DNA of 61,650 nucleotides from an uncultured Bacteroidales bacterium (GTDB taxonomy: Bacteria; Bacteroidota; Bacteroidia; Bacteroidales; Bacteroidaceae). Numbering within the stretch: the first letter of the stretch is position 1; every line of letters starts with the position of its first letter. The notes under the pieces were generated by a model. That model worked only from the letters and a program-made list of their open reading frames with translations. It had not been told where the DNA came from and made no database searches. The stretch is from assembly GCA_902774275.1 (NCBI GenBank), contig CACYHN010000003.1, positions 1-61,650 of the forward strand, given 5' to 3'. A program made the translations under genes and the position numbers. This document shows, piece after piece, positions 25,901 through 35,336 of this stretch.

Positions 25901-28900
25901 GACGGATTACCTACCACGCTTATGCGGTTCATGGGGTTGTTAGGGTCATATTCACAGTATGTTGATGATGCATCAATCGCACCCAGGTTCTTCTGTACAT
26001 TACGGTTGTTCTTGGCCTGGGTGAGGACATCGAAGTCAATGTCAAGCATGTTACGGTCTGGCCATACCGCACGGCGGTCATTTTCATTGGTACCGCTGTA
26101 ATGCCCTGCTGGTGTCAGGTCGAGAGGAATCTCATACTCATAGTAGTTACCTGAATAGTCTGAGCCAAGTCGGATGAATACAGATATGTCACCGTTCTGC
26201 AAGCTACCGTCATCCGGTATTACAGCCTCAGCGTGGGTGAACATCTGAATCCGTTTGTACTTGCGAAGATCCAGCGAACTCTTCTTGTAAATACCACGTG
26301 CCTCTCCTGCGCCAAGTCCAATTACTTTCAGGCTCATAGCCTGCTCGTTATCCTGTACCAGCTGGGTCTGACTGGGGTCAATGATGCGACTAACTCCTGG
26401 CGGAACCACATAATTCACAGGGGATCTGTCACCGTTCTCCTCTATATTGACAGATGTTGCGGAGAACTTTCCTGAAATGGAAGGAGCACGATTGGATGCG
26501 CTGTAAATGGGTTGTTCGTAGTTACGCCATTGACTGGTCATAAGTTCCAGTGATCCGAAACGTATGTGAACTTCCTCCGAGAAGTTGGTCAGATACATCC
26601 TCATGAACCTTATGGAACTGAAATCACGTATGCCGCCCTCTGCCTTCTCATATTCTGTAACAGGAACCCGGAAACAGTACCAGTTCACTGTCTCTGTATT
26701 TCCGTTGCGTAGTTTTACCTTAACCTCACGTTTATCGGATATGAAGTTACGTCCTATCTCAAGATCTGCAGGTCGTAGAGATATACGGTACTGGAAAAAC
26801 TTCTCATATTCATCCATGGTGTAGTCTCCGTTGACATCTTCCACATCAGGTGTGATGCGGGCAGACTGGTCATAATTGGTACCGTTTCCGGCGGAGTTTG
26901 GTGAGTTTCCTTCAGTACCGTTATACTTACGGTAACGGTCCAATACGGAAAGGCCAGCGTCATCGTAATCAGAGCCACGGTAATAGTGGTATGTGTCAGC
27001 TGCCGGGTCATCATAGAATCTCTGATATACCTCAGGTTTGAGCTTTCCTCTTATTGCATCGAGATAGGATGCGTATGCAGGCCAGTTACGTTCTTCTTCT
27101 GATGACAGTCCGTTTAGGCCTACATCCTGTTTGTCACGGGCATCGGCATCAGTGTTGTCAAAGGCATATACTAGACTCTTGCCGGTAGGGACCTTTCCCC
27201 ATACGGTCTTTGTCCATTTGGCGGAGTCATTGTTTACAGGCATTCCGTTCTCAAAAAACTTCTTGCCGTCCAACAGCACATCTTCTGATACCTCACCCAA
27301 GTTCAGATAGAGGTCACCGCCGGTAGCTCCGGGGTTGTAAATGAACGGGTCAAGCATCCAGAACTCTATGTACTCTATGTTGGCTGCTTCAAAATCTGTG
27401 GTGGTCAGTTTTCTTGTAATACCGGCCCAGTTATACTGCGGGTCGCTCAGATGACCGTCTGCATCCAGGTCAGGATTAAGGTTATAGGGGCCGCGTTCAT
27501 TGGGATAGTATGCCAGATTTAAAACGGGTAGGGTGGTTGATTCGCTTGATGTGGATTCTTTGTTTGGATAAAGCTCACGGTCATACACCTCGCGCACATA
27601 ATGATTTGACAGTTGATCCAGGTCAGTTTTTATGTGTGATGGCGTGAGTGGCGAATTTCTACGGGTGAACAGGGGATCAATTGTGAACCAGTTCAGAAGA
27701 GCACGGTTGTAGCCGGATTGCACCTGGCCGGATAGTCCGAATCCTTTCATTCCCTTAGGTACGGATGACAAAGACCATGCTCCCGGCTGTGCTATGTTAA
27801 TGCCGCTTTCTGCTGCTTCAAAGTCATCAATGTATGAAGCCTGTCCCTGGACCTTGTCTGAAACTTCAGACTGTAGGGCTGCCATTTCTGTTTTCAGGTT
27901 AATGCTGGATGGCTTTGTGGCATTTACGAACGGGATCTTGTCAATGATGTTTGTCAGAGCCTGACTCTCATGTTTCCAATTTACATTGAGTCCATACATG
28001 GTGTTGACCAAAGGCTCGTCACCCATGGTAACCTTGCTGGTAAGCGGCTTCTCATTCAGATGCATGATCGTTCCGCCCAGTTGGAAGTTGTTGCTGAAAT
28101 CATACATCCAGTTGACTCCTGCCATGGTCTTGCGCTGCATGCTGTACTCGGTATTGCTTTCCAGCTGGACGCTCACACTGGTGCCTGCATCAATGATGCT
28201 TTGGTTGATAATAGTCACAGTACCCATGCTGTAGTCTACGGTATAATCACTGTTTTCAACAAGTGTCACACCGCCGGCTGTGACGATTACAGAACCACGG
28301 GGTATATTGATGGAACCTAAAGCTATTACGTTACTGTTGGTGCCGGAGTATTGACCCATAAGAATGAACTTGTCCTTATCGGCTATGCGTCTGGCTACGA
28401 CACGGGTGGAGTCATACAGTTCCTGGAAAACATATTTGTCAGCAACGGCATCATTGGCAATCACTTTCCTCAGATGACTGCCGAATGGCTCTACTACCGG
28501 GAATATGATCTTTCCGTTTGATGCCTGTACGGTATATCTGTCTATGAAATCAAACTTTCCGTTGGGGTGAGGATTGTTTTTGTCATCCAGACGGTCCAGA
28601 TTCAGCAGGCGTAGCAGGGGAGAATTCTTGAGATCCTGTTCAGGGATGTATGTAAGCCTGCTACCTGTGCTGTCACTGTTGTAATATATGTCTAGCTTGA
28701 ACTGTGAGTTCTGTATGCTACCCTGCGTAATGGAATAGATGTTTTTCATCATGAGATTCCATGTACCGCTTCCCGGAGAATTGGAGTTGGATTTCAACAG
28801 TTTTACAAACAGGGCCTGGCTGGCGTCTGTCTTGTCTGATGAAAACTCACCTACCTGATAGCTGTTTCCTCCGTATGTGTATTCATATGCTACGGCCAGC

Positions 28901-30177
28901 ACTTCATCTGATGAAAGGGCGCTTTTGAGTGATATGTATCCTAATTCACTGTTGAGTGTGTACTCTGATGTGCCAAGCATGCGTGCATTGGACAACTTCT
29001 CATAATCAGTACTTCCTTGCAGGAATGAACCAAGTGTGACAGCTACCTGGTCAATATCCCTTGCATCGGGATAATTGGCAGTGATACGGCTGTACAGGTC
29101 ATTGGCTCCGTTTGCAGGAACCCTGCCACCCTGTGATGCCCATATGTTGTTGCTGATATGGTTGGTTTCTCCCAGATCCGTGAAGGCCACTATGTTACGC
29201 GGGTTGTCATAGTTGCTCTTTTTATTTGTCACCCAAACTTCTATTCTTGTTATCTGTACTCCTGATACTATGCTGGGCAGCATAGCCATATTCGCGTCAT
29301 AACTGTCACGGAAGAAGTGAGCCAGGAAGAAGTGACGGTTCTCATCATAGTTGCTTGCGTCAATCTCAAAATCAGTTATCTGCTGTCCACCTTGTGAGTT
29401 GACTGTTGTTGATGATGATTCCTTTTGTGAAAGAACCATCTGGAGTTTGAGTTTACCGAACTGCAGGTCTGTACGTATGCCGAACAGTGATGATGCGCCT
29501 TGTATCAGTGAAGAGTTGGTAGGGAAACTTATGTTACCTGCTTCAAGCAGACGTATAATCTCATCTTCCTTACCTTCATAACGTAACCTGATCATCTTTG
29601 CATCAATGTCAAACGTGGCTTCAGTGTTGTAGTTGAGATTCATGTTGACCTTGTCACCAACACGTGCATTGATGTTCAGGTTTATCTGCTCATCAAAATC
29701 AAAGCCTCCTGTTGAACGGTTCTGTACTGAGAGTGATGGGTTATCTACTTTTTGACGGTTATATCCGAACTTGATGGCTGCAGATCCGCTGGTCTTTACC
29801 TGTACGCCGCCTGGTCCGAAAATCTTCTCGGCCGGTCCCAGGTCAAACTTCATGTCAGTAAAGTCAAAATGGTTGTCACCCTGATTCTTTACCTCTTCGT
29901 CATATTTTTCACGATAAAAGGATTGCATGGACCGATGCATCATCAGGCGGTTGTACTCTTCGGGAGTCAATACGTCAGGTACCTCCAGATAACTTTCTCC
30001 CAGCTTGTAACCTATGCTGAAGGTTTCATCTTCCTCATCATATGTTATCTCCTCTGTTATGTTCTCGGGGTTGGGGAGGGTCCTTACTGCGTTCTGCGCA
30101 TAAAGCCGGTTAAGGCTCCCGCACAAGCAGGAGCCCATCAGCAGTAACGCCCAGGCAAGGATTCTACCCTTTGTCAT
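22942..30177 (-). CDS. sprA: type IX secretion translocon SprA (Sov)
   Basis: A 2411-residue outer membrane protein, the protein-conducting channel of the type IX secretion system. A signal peptide lies in the first 28 residues (ending RLYAQ). The remainder is beta-rich with repeated motility-SprA regions and ends in a barrel strand (DVGFTLKFTLTR). In Flavobacterium SprA forms a single 36-strand barrel whose lateral opening is bound by PorV. Length agrees with family members of about 2400-2500 residues. It follows ruvA by 20 bases on the same strand, an association common in Bacteroidota. Several plus-strand open frames inside it are shadows. Confidence 0.96.
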   Translation of the reverse strand: MTKGRILAWALLLMGSCLCGSLNRLYAQNAVRTLPNPENITEEITYDEEDETFSIGYKLGESYLEVPDVLTPEEYNRLMMHRSMQSFYREKYDEEVKNQGDNHFDFTDMKFDLGPAEKIFGPGGVQVKTSGSAAIKFGYNRQKVDNPSLSVQNRSTGGFDFDEQINLNINARVGDKVNMNLNYNTEATFDIDAKMIRLRYEGKEDEIIRLLEAGNISFPTNSSLIQGASSLFGIRTDLQFGKLKLQMVLSQKESSSTTVNSQGGQQITDFEIDASNYDENRHFFLAHFFRDSYDANMAMLPSIVSGVQITRIEVWVTNKKSNYDNPRNIVAFTDLGETNHISNNIWASQGGRVPANGANDLYSRITANYPDARDIDQVAVTLGSFLQGSTDYEKLSNARMLGTSEYTLNSELGYISLKSALSSDEVLAVAYEYTYGGNSYQVGEFSSDKTDASQALFVKLLKSNSNSPGSGTWNLMMKNIYSITQGSIQNSQFKLDIYYNSDSTGSRLTYIPEQDLKNSPLLRLLNLDRLDDKNNPHPNGKFDFIDRYTVQASNGKIIFPVVEPFGSHLRKVIANDAVADKYVFQELYDSTRVVARRIADKDKFILMGQYSGTNSNVIALGSINIPRGSVIVTAGGVTLVENSDYTVDYSMGTVTIINQSIIDAGTSVSVQLESNTEYSMQRKTMAGVNWMYDFSNNFQLGGTIMHLNEKPLTSKVTMGDEPLVNTMYGLNVNWKHESQALTNIIDKIPFVNATKPSSINLKTEMAALQSEVSDKVQGQASYIDDFEAAESGINIAQPGAWSLSSVPKGMKGFGLSGQVQSGYNRALLNWFTIDPLFTRRNSPLTPSHIKTDLDQLSNHYVREVYDRELYPNKESTSSESTTLPVLNLAYYPNERGPYNLNPDLDADGHLSDPQYNWAGITRKLTTTDFEAANIEYIEFWMLDPFIYNPGATGGDLYLNLGEVSEDVLLDGKKFFENGMPVNNDSAKWTKTVWGKVPTGKSLVYAFDNTDADARDKQDVGLNGLSSEEERNWPAYASYLDAIRGKLKPEVYQRFYDDPAADTYHYYRGSDYDDAGLSVLDRYRKYNGTEGNSPNSAGNGTNYDQSARITPDVEDVNGDYTMDEYEKFFQYRISLRPADLEIGRNFISDKREVKVKLRNGNTETVNWYCFRVPVTEYEKAEGGIRDFSSIRFMRMYLTNFSEEVHIRFGSLELMTSQWRNYEQPIYSASNRAPSISGKFSATSVNIEENGDRSPVNYVVPPGVSRIIDPSQTQLVQDNEQAMSLKVIGLGAGEARGIYKKSSLDLRKYKRIQMFTHAEAVIPDDGSLQNGDISVFIRLGSDYSGNYYEYEIPLDLTPAGHYSGTNENDRRAVWPDRNMLDIDFDVLTQAKNNRNVQKNLGAIDASSTYCEYDPNNPMNRISVVGNPSLGNVRAIMIGIRNNSMSAKDAEVWVNELRLVGYESKGGMAAQGTLGLRLSDLASVDFSGTMSTAGYGGLEQSIKDRKTDDQYRYSITTSTNVGRFLPEKARISVPVYYSYTRENTSPKYSPYDTDLLLEDVIESYPEGNARDSIKSITQDTRESHNFSISNARINISSEKPMPYDPANFSFSFSESVSNRNNSTIEYEHDQNWRASIDYNYSPGLKGWSPFAGIGYEAKWFSIIKDTKINFLPQSFSFNTTLQRNYHELQERDLEGSEGIPVSFSQQFYWNRDLSIRWDPLQLLKLSFNAKTRAEIEEPYTVVNKDLYPDQYQLWKDSVKMSLMHMGRPLDYSQSFNASYSIPINKIPLTDWITADASFNSSYSWNRGTTYANGISYGNIISNRRSVSLNGRFNLLNMYNKVSYLHKLNARYSSNSTSDSYSSTRNKRFQQEMTLLPGQRNIIVHKIGTLNPKLTVTTKDGTNVKLKFRKLSADSISVKVKDTLDVVVKIIQDPNLPVRKKNFSIREGIDVGLRLLMMVRNVSISYRNDYSMSLPGFMPKSEVFGQNSSNGLMAPGLDFAFGFTGDNYLYKAIDNGWLLSNDSIAHTASSNAVEDLQVKFSIEPFRDIKIDANASWSKSSSNRIQYMYTGMPSTRSGSFSMTTISIGSAFETHSASNNYHSRSFDRFINSLPIIRDRIESMYEGARYPEGSSRAGDLYDKANGGVDMYSADVLIPAFLSAYTGRNAKKTTLDLFPSILNMLPNWSFTYSGLSKIPFFKKYFKSFNLTHAYKSVYSIGSFNTFNSYMEYMNGRGFIEDVTSGNPIPSTMFNISSVSINESFSPLCGVNMTFLNDISAHLEYRKTRVLTLSTTALQIVETTSNDITAGAGYKINGVKLFGARQGTGRNKVSNDINMSADFSFRNQNAICRNLRDQSTQATSGNRAVKFSFQADYTYSRMLTMNFYYDYQSNFPLVSTSAFPTSTHDVGFTLKFTLTR

Positions 30178-30197
30178 CAGATGTAACGGATAATGTT

Positions 30198-30794
30198 TCA
30201 GATACGTTTCAAGGCTTCCCGGATAACGGCTTCAACACTAAGGCTATCCTGCTCCTTGAGTATGGCCTGCACTACTTTCTGTGATGCGGCTTGCGGGAAT
30301 CCCAATGTAACCATGGCGGTAATAGCCTCATTTGCTATCTGTCCTGTCTGGATACCGGTCTGAAGATTCAGTGGCATCTCATCTGATTGAGTCTTTGCAA
30401 TCTTGTCATGCAGATCCACAATGATGCGTTGCGCGGTTTTGGCACCAATGCCTTTGACCTTCTTAAGCAGAGAGTCATTGCCTGAAGAAACTATTCCAAT
30501 GAGTTCTGATGGAGAGAATGATGATAATATCATTCTGGCCGATGCACCACCGATGCCGGGGACGGATATGAGCATCAGAAAAAGTTCACGCTCCTGTTTT
30601 CCGCTGAAACCGTACAGGATGTAGGCATCCTCACGGATAGCTTCATATACAAACAGGCGTGCCTCTTCCTTGCCCTGAATGGCAGAGTATGTGTAAACAG
30701 ATATGTTCAGATCATATGCTACGCCCCCGGCTGTAAGAAGTACTGCCTGCGTGGGCGTGAGTTCCTCAATCTTTCCCTGAATAAATTCAATCAT
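30198..30794 (-). CDS. ruvA: Holliday junction helicase subunit RuvA
   Basis: A 198-residue DNA-binding subunit of the RuvAB branch-migration complex. The OB fold is at the N-terminus ([19 protein letters not shown]). Two helix-hairpin-helix motifs follow ([13 protein letters not shown] near 74 and [16 protein letters not shown] near 109), then the RuvB-binding C-terminal domain. It is the first gene of the ruvA-sprA transcript. No clear -7 box was found in the 122-base gap shared with the divergent ddh gene. Confidence 0.96.
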   Translation of the reverse strand: MIEFIQGKIEELTPTQAVLLTAGGVAYDLNISVYTYSAIQGKEEARLFVYEAIREDAYILYGFSGKQERELFLMLISVPGIGGASARMILSSFSPSELIGIVSSGNDSLLKKVKGIGAKTAQRIIVDLHDKIAKTQSDEMPLNLQTGIQTGQIANEAITAMVTLGFPQAASQKVVQAILKEQDSLSVEAVIREALKRI

Positions 30795-30916
30795 CTGTGT
30801 ATGTCATTTGAGTTACTATAAATAAACGTTCTTTATAACCTATTATTGCACGTGCGCATGTACATGGGACCGGATTTTTTAATAATTTCGCAGCCGTAAC
30901 AAAAAAACTTGATCCT

Positions 30917-31816
30917 ATGGAAAAGATAAAAGCTGCGATTGTAGGCTACGGAAACATTGGTAAATATGTGCTTGAGGCACTGGAAACAGCTCCTGATTTT
31001 GAAGTGGCAGGAATAGTACGCCGTAATGGTGACGCTGATTGCCCCAAAGAGTTACAAGGCTATAAGATTGTAAGGAAAATTTCAGAACTGTCCAAGCCGG
31101 ATGTGGCTATTCTCTGTGTTCCTTCACGTAAGGCTGAGGAGTATGCCAATGAGATACTTCCGCTTGGTATCAATACTGTTGACAGTTTTGATATCCACAC
31201 CCTTATTCCTGAAACCCGCAAGCGTCTTCAGCAAGTTGCTGCTGAGGCCGGTAAGGTTGCAGTGATATCGGCAGGCTGGGATCCGGGCACTGATTCAATT
31301 GTCCGTGCTCTCCTTCAGGGCATGGCTCCCAAGGGCGTAAGCTACACAAATTTTGGCCCGGGAATGTCAATGGGACACTCTGTTGCAGTAAAGGCTGTTC
31401 CTGGTGTCAAGGCTGCCCTTTCCATGACAATCCCCGTTGGGACAGGCATCCATCGCCGTATGGTATATGTTGAGATTCTTGACGGTTACCGCTTTGAGGA
31501 TGTAGCTGCAGCAATCAAGGCAGATCCTTATTTTGTAAATGATGAGACGCATGTGATGCAGGTCGAGTCAGTTGATGCTCTCAAGGATATGGGACACGGT
31601 GTTAACCTTACCCGCAAGGGCGTATCAGGCAAGACACAGAACCAGCTCTTTGAGTTTAACATGAAAATAAACAATCCTGCCTTGACTGGTCAGATTCTGG
31701 TGTGCGCTGCCCGCGCTTCAATGCTTCAGAAGCCTGGTTGCTATACAATGATTGAGATTCCTGTAATTGATTATCTGTATGGTGACAGGGATGACCTGGT
31801 AAGACATCTGGTTTAA
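30917..31816 (+). CDS. ddh: meso-diaminopimelate D-dehydrogenase
   Basis: A 299-residue NADPH enzyme that reductively aminates tetrahydrodipicolinate directly to meso-diaminopimelate, a short route to lysine and to the peptidoglycan cross-linker. The nucleotide-binding start AAIVGYGNIGKYVLEAL and the family motif SAGWDPGTDSIVRAL near residue 117, with NFGPGMSMGHSVAVKAV after it, are diagnostic. Asd (54725-55735) supplies the same pathway. The gene stands alone and ends at a shared terminator. Confidence 0.94.
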   Translation: MEKIKAAIVGYGNIGKYVLEALETAPDFEVAGIVRRNGDADCPKELQGYKIVRKISELSKPDVAILCVPSRKAEEYANEILPLGINTVDSFDIHTLIPETRKRLQQVAAEAGKVAVISAGWDPGTDSIVRALLQGMAPKGVSYTNFGPGMSMGHSVAVKAVPGVKAALSMTIPVGTGIHRRMVYVEILDGYRFEDVAAAIKADPYFVNDETHVMQVESVDALKDMGHGVNLTRKGVSGKTQNQLFEFNMKINNPALTGQILVCAARASMLQKPGCYTMIEIPVIDYLYGDRDDLVRHLV

Positions 31817-31834
31817 GCCAGCTTGTATATAAAA

Positions 31835-31877
31835 AACTTATCCCAGGATGCTTAAACCGGCATCTTGGGATTTTTTT
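31835..31877. terminator. bidirectional terminator between ddh and the MORN gene
   Basis: A 12-bp stem (31840-31851 with 31860-31871, one G-U pair) is followed by seven T on the plus strand. The A run at 31831-31836 gives a T run for the minus-strand gene. Confidence 0.85.
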
Positions 31878-31879
31878 GC

Positions 31880-33004
31880 TCAAAAGCAGATCCCGAGTCC
31901 CATAAACAGACCTTCGCAGTTTCCGTATCCCACTCTGAATGATACGTTGAACAGGTCTGGCCGGTCTGGTGTGTAACGTCGTTTGATTACTATGTCGGAA
32001 AATATCCTGTAATTGAACCCGCATCCTGTTATTTTTTCACGGTAGTAAAACTCATCTGATCCGAAATAGCTTCCCTGACCACCTCGGCAGTTCCTGAATG
32101 TGTCGTTAAGGGTAATGCCTGCAGAACCTCCCAATGCTATTTTTTTCCATCTCCATCCCAATTCTCCAAGTATTTCTATTTTCGGATATGTCTTTTCTGT
32201 AATAACCTCATTCATGTGTTCGTCCCATTTTACATATACCACCATCACATTTTGCCCTGCCTCCTCATCGTATTCATAACCAAAAGATTCCTTGCCTTTT
32301 CCATGGGAAGCAATGTCCAGACCTATGCAAAAACCTATGAACAGACCTTGTTCCGGACCAAAATCAAACTGTGCAGAGAGTATCTGTCCCAAACTGTATG
32401 AAAAGCCGGAGTATATATGTAATCTGTCTCCGGATTCTGTCTGTCCCTGTCCGGACAGGAGGTCCTCTTCTTCCACATAGCCCCTATACACGTTATAATA
32501 ATCGTCATAGTTTGATGTCAGGTAATAGTCATTATGAAAATATCCCTTGTAAAGTGTGTTGTCACTGGCATCGTAATAGACTCCCGGTCCCTCTTTCAGG
32601 TCATTTTCCCACTTTCCTGTATAGGTACTTCCGTCAGAATAGTTCATGGTGCCGGAACCATTGAACAGTCCGTTCTCCCAATAACCTTCATAGTTGCCGC
32701 CATCAGCATATTTGTATGTACCGTAACCGTTGAATTTGTGCTCCCTGAACTCTCCGGAGTAACTGTCACCGTCAGGATACAGAAGTTCTCCTTTCCCGTT
32801 CCACAGACCATCTTTCCATTCACCTTCATAAACTGTACTGTCAGCGTAAAACATTCTGCCTCTGCCGTTGAAAAGCGAGTCGGTTATCTGTCCTATATAG
32901 ACCGAGCCGTCTTCAAAACAGATGGTATCATTATGGGTCTGTGCATGTAAATTAAGGGCACATGGAAGCAATAATGACAGTATGAAAAGGTGTTTGAGTG
33001 ACAT
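31880..33004 (-). CDS. secreted MORN-repeat protein with outer-membrane-like C-terminal domain
   Basis: A 374-residue protein. A signal peptide (MSLKHLFILSLLLPCALNLHA) is followed by five or six MORN repeats of about 23 residues (pattern Y-x-G-x-W-x(3)-L-x-N-G-x-G), spanning about residues 35-150. The C-terminal half resembles a small beta-barrel: alternating hydrophobic strands such as GLFIGFCIGLDIA, ending with GYGNCEGLFMGLGICF. The ATG at 33004 is preferred because it begins the signal peptide. The combination suggests a cell-surface or periplasmic scaffold; no function is known to me. Confidence 0.8.
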   Translation of the reverse strand: MSLKHLFILSLLLPCALNLHAQTHNDTICFEDGSVYIGQITDSLFNGRGRMFYADSTVYEGEWKDGLWNGKGELLYPDGDSYSGEFREHKFNGYGTYKYADGGNYEGYWENGLFNGSGTMNYSDGSTYTGKWENDLKEGPGVYYDASDNTLYKGYFHNDYYLTSNYDDYYNVYRGYVEEEDLLSGQGQTESGDRLHIYSGFSYSLGQILSAQFDFGPEQGLFIGFCIGLDIASHGKGKESFGYEYDEEAGQNVMVVYVKWDEHMNEVITEKTYPKIEILGELGWRWKKIALGGSAGITLNDTFRNCRGGQGSYFGSDEFYYREKITGCGFNYRIFSDIVIKRRYTPDRPDLFNVSFRVGYGNCEGLFMGLGICF

Positions 33005-33031
33005 ATCGGTGTAAAGGTAGGGAAAAAACAT

Positions 33032-33039
33032 TAACTTTG
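33032..33039 (+). promoter_or_regulatory. -7 promoter element of the DUF2007-proBA-argF' operon
   Basis: TAACTTTG fits the -7 consensus 39 bases before the first gene of the operon. No good -33 element is seen at the usual spacing. Confidence 0.5.
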
Positions 33040-33078
33040 CAGATTGACACTTTTAATAGATTCTAAAAACCGGAATCG

Positions 33079-33297
33079 ATGAATGAGAAACAGGATTTGG
33101 TATGCGTCTTCAAAGGCCAGCCTTTTGAAGCCGAGATTGTGAAAGGCCGTCTGGAATCAGAGGGTATTCCGGCTATGATTATGAATAACTCAATGAGTGC
33201 TATTTTTTCAACATACACCGTTATGGCTGGTCCCGTAAGCGTGCTTGTAAATCCGCAGGATGAGGAACATGCCAGACAATTGTTACAAGAGCAATGA
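33079..33297 (+). CDS. DUF2007 small protein (putative signal transducing protein)
   Basis: A 72-residue protein of the DUF2007 family. The typical pattern is an N-terminal strand, then FEAEIVKGRLESEGIPAMI, and an end with VLVNPQDEEHARQLLQEQ. The fold resembles small ligand-binding regulatory domains, but no activity is established. Its stop overlaps the proB start by four bases (ATGA), so it is co-translated with proB and may modulate it; that link is inference. Confidence 0.8.
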   Translation: MNEKQDLVCVFKGQPFEAEIVKGRLESEGIPAMIMNNSMSAIFSTYTVMAGPVSVLVNPQDEEHARQLLQEQ

Positions 33298-34076
33298 AAC
33301 AGCCCAAAAGAATAGCTGTCAAGGTAGGCAGCAACGTACTTACCCGTCCGGATGGTCGTCTGGACATATCACGTATGGCCGCACTGGTGGACCAGATTGC
33401 CGAATTGCGTCATAGAGGAATAGAAGTTCTGCTCATCTCATCCGGTGCTGTAGCATCAGGGCGTGGAGCCTTACCCGGAATCAAGGATGAAAGTGTGACA
33501 GGCCGTCAGCTTTTTGCCGCTGTGGGGCAGGCCAAACTGATAGAGCACTATTATGACCTGTTTCAGGAGTACGGCATCACTGTAGGACAGATTCTTACTA
33601 CAAAGGAGAATTTCGTGAATGACAAGCTTCTGGCCAACCAGAAGCGTTGTATGAAAGCCATGCTTGACAATGGTGTTGTTCCCGTCATAAATGAGAACGA
33701 TACCGTATCGGTTGATGAACTTATGTTTACTGATAACGATGAACTGTCAGGTCTGGTGGCCCGTATGATGAAAGCTGAACTGCTTATCATACTGAGCAAT
33801 GTAGATGGTGTGTTTACCGGAAATCCCGATGAACCCGGCTCGGAACTCATACATGATGTATATCCCGATGATGACTATTCCGGTTATGTCAGCGGTACAA
33901 AGTCAAAATATGGACGTGGCGGTATGATGACCAAGATGAAGACAGCGCTGGGTGTGGCTGCCGACGGCATTGAGGTCCGTATTGCCAACGGTCGCCGTCA
34001 GGATGTGCTGCTAGATGTGCTTTCGGACCCCGAAAGTGCCCGTTGCACCCGTTTTCATGCTTCAAAAAATAAGTAA
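33294..34076 (+). CDS. proB: glutamate 5-kinase without PUA domain
   Basis: A 260-residue enzyme for the first step of proline synthesis (glutamate to gamma-glutamyl phosphate). The amino acid kinase fold is complete: KVGSNVLTRPDG near the start, ISSGAVASGRGAL near residue 49, INENDTVSVDELMFTDND near residue 131 and the segment KYGRGGMMTKMKTALGVA near residue 204. The E. coli enzyme is 367 residues with a C-terminal PUA domain; here the protein stops after the kinase domain. proA follows three bases later. Confidence 0.94.
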   Translation: MKQPKRIAVKVGSNVLTRPDGRLDISRMAALVDQIAELRHRGIEVLLISSGAVASGRGALPGIKDESVTGRQLFAAVGQAKLIEHYYDLFQEYGITVGQILTTKENFVNDKLLANQKRCMKAMLDNGVVPVINENDTVSVDELMFTDNDELSGLVARMMKAELLIILSNVDGVFTGNPDEPGSELIHDVYPDDDYSGYVSGTKSKYGRGGMMTKMKTALGVAADGIEVRIANGRRQDVLLDVLSDPESARCTRFHASKNK

Positions 34077-34079
34077 ACC

Positions 34080-35324
34080 ATGATAGAGAAAACATTAGAA
34101 CTGCTCAAGAATGCGTCATTCTCTCTTCCCTTACTTGAGGAGGATAAAGTGAATGATGTCCTGCTTGCTGTGGCCGATGCCATAGAGAGCAACACAGATA
34201 CATTGCTTAAGGCTAATGCAGAGGATTTGGCCCGTATGGACAAGGCTAATCCTATGTATGACCGCCTTATGCTTACCCGGGAGCGCCTGGCTGGCATAGC
34301 ATCCGATATGCGCAGCGTGGCCGGATTGACAAATCCCGTAGGCAAGGTGATAAGTGAGACTGTGCGTCCCAACGGGATGAAGCTTACACGCGTCCGTGTA
34401 CCGTTTGGTGTGATAGGTGTCATATATGAGGCTCGTCCTAACGTAAGTTTTGACGTGTTTTCACTCTGCCTTAAGACACGTAACGCTTGCGCTCTTAAGG
34501 GTGGCAGCGATGCTTACAGCTCCAACTGCGCTATAATTGAACTGATACACAGCGTGCTCAAGGAGAAGGGAGTTGATCCCCATGTGGTTGAACTGCTTCC
34601 TGCAGGTCATGAGGCTGCCAATGAGCTTATGCGTGCAGTGGGCATGGTTGACTTGCTCATTCCGCGTGGCAGTGCCCGGCTTATCAGGTCGGTACGTGAG
34701 CAGGCTCAGGTTCCGGTCATTGAGACCGGCGCCGGTGTATGCCATACATACTTTGACTCGGAGGGTGACCTTAAGATAGGTGCCGATGTGATATTCAATG
34801 CCAAGACCCGCCGCGTGAGTGTATGCAACGCGCTGGATTCAGTCGTTATCCATAAGGACCGCCTTAAGGACCTGCCCGAACTGTGCATCCGCATGGCAGC
34901 CAAGAACGTAGTCATAGAGGCTGATCAGGAGGCTTACGCCGCATTGGAGGGCAAGTACCCCGCAGTGTTGCTGGAACATGCCACCGATGAGAGCTTTGGT
35001 AAGGAGTTCCAGGCATACCGCATGTCAATAAAGACTGTAAACACATTTGATGAAGCATTGCTTCATATACGCCATTACACTTCACACCACAGTGAGTGCA
35101 TAGTTACTGAGAATGCTGAAAAAGCGCGTCTGTTCCAGCAGTACACTGATGCAGCATGTGTATATGTGAACGTATCCACAGCATTCACTGATGGCGGTCA
35201 GTTTGGGTTGGGAGCCGAGATAGGTATAAGTACCCAGAAAATGCATGCCCGCGGCCCTATGGGACTGGAGGAGATAACTACCTACAAATGGCTGATCAAT
35301 GGTAATGGCCAGACAAGAAGTTAA
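34080..35324 (+). CDS. proA: glutamate-5-semialdehyde dehydrogenase
   Basis: A 414-residue enzyme, second in proline synthesis. It reduces gamma-glutamyl phosphate with NADPH. Conserved segments include [19 protein letters not shown] near residue 110, [12 protein letters not shown] near residue 197 and the catalytic cysteine in [14 protein letters not shown] near residue 250. Length is normal. It lies three bases after proB and 12 bases before argF'. Confidence 0.96.
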   Translation: MIEKTLELLKNASFSLPLLEEDKVNDVLLAVADAIESNTDTLLKANAEDLARMDKANPMYDRLMLTRERLAGIASDMRSVAGLTNPVGKVISETVRPNGMKLTRVRVPFGVIGVIYEARPNVSFDVFSLCLKTRNACALKGGSDAYSSNCAIIELIHSVLKEKGVDPHVVELLPAGHEAANELMRAVGMVDLLIPRGSARLIRSVREQAQVPVIETGAGVCHTYFDSEGDLKIGADVIFNAKTRRVSVCNALDSVVIHKDRLKDLPELCIRMAAKNVVIEADQEAYAALEGKYPAVLLEHATDESFGKEFQAYRMSIKTVNTFDEALLHIRHYTSHHSECIVTENAEKARLFQQYTDAACVYVNVSTAFTDGGQFGLGAEIGISTQKMHARGPMGLEEITTYKWLINGNGQTRS

Positions 35325-35336
35325 TAGAAAAAAGAT

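Noticed and set aside
29752-30147. 131-codon plus-strand frame inside sprA
   Set aside because: sprA is continuous and conserved here; the antisense frame has no promoter or homology that I can see.
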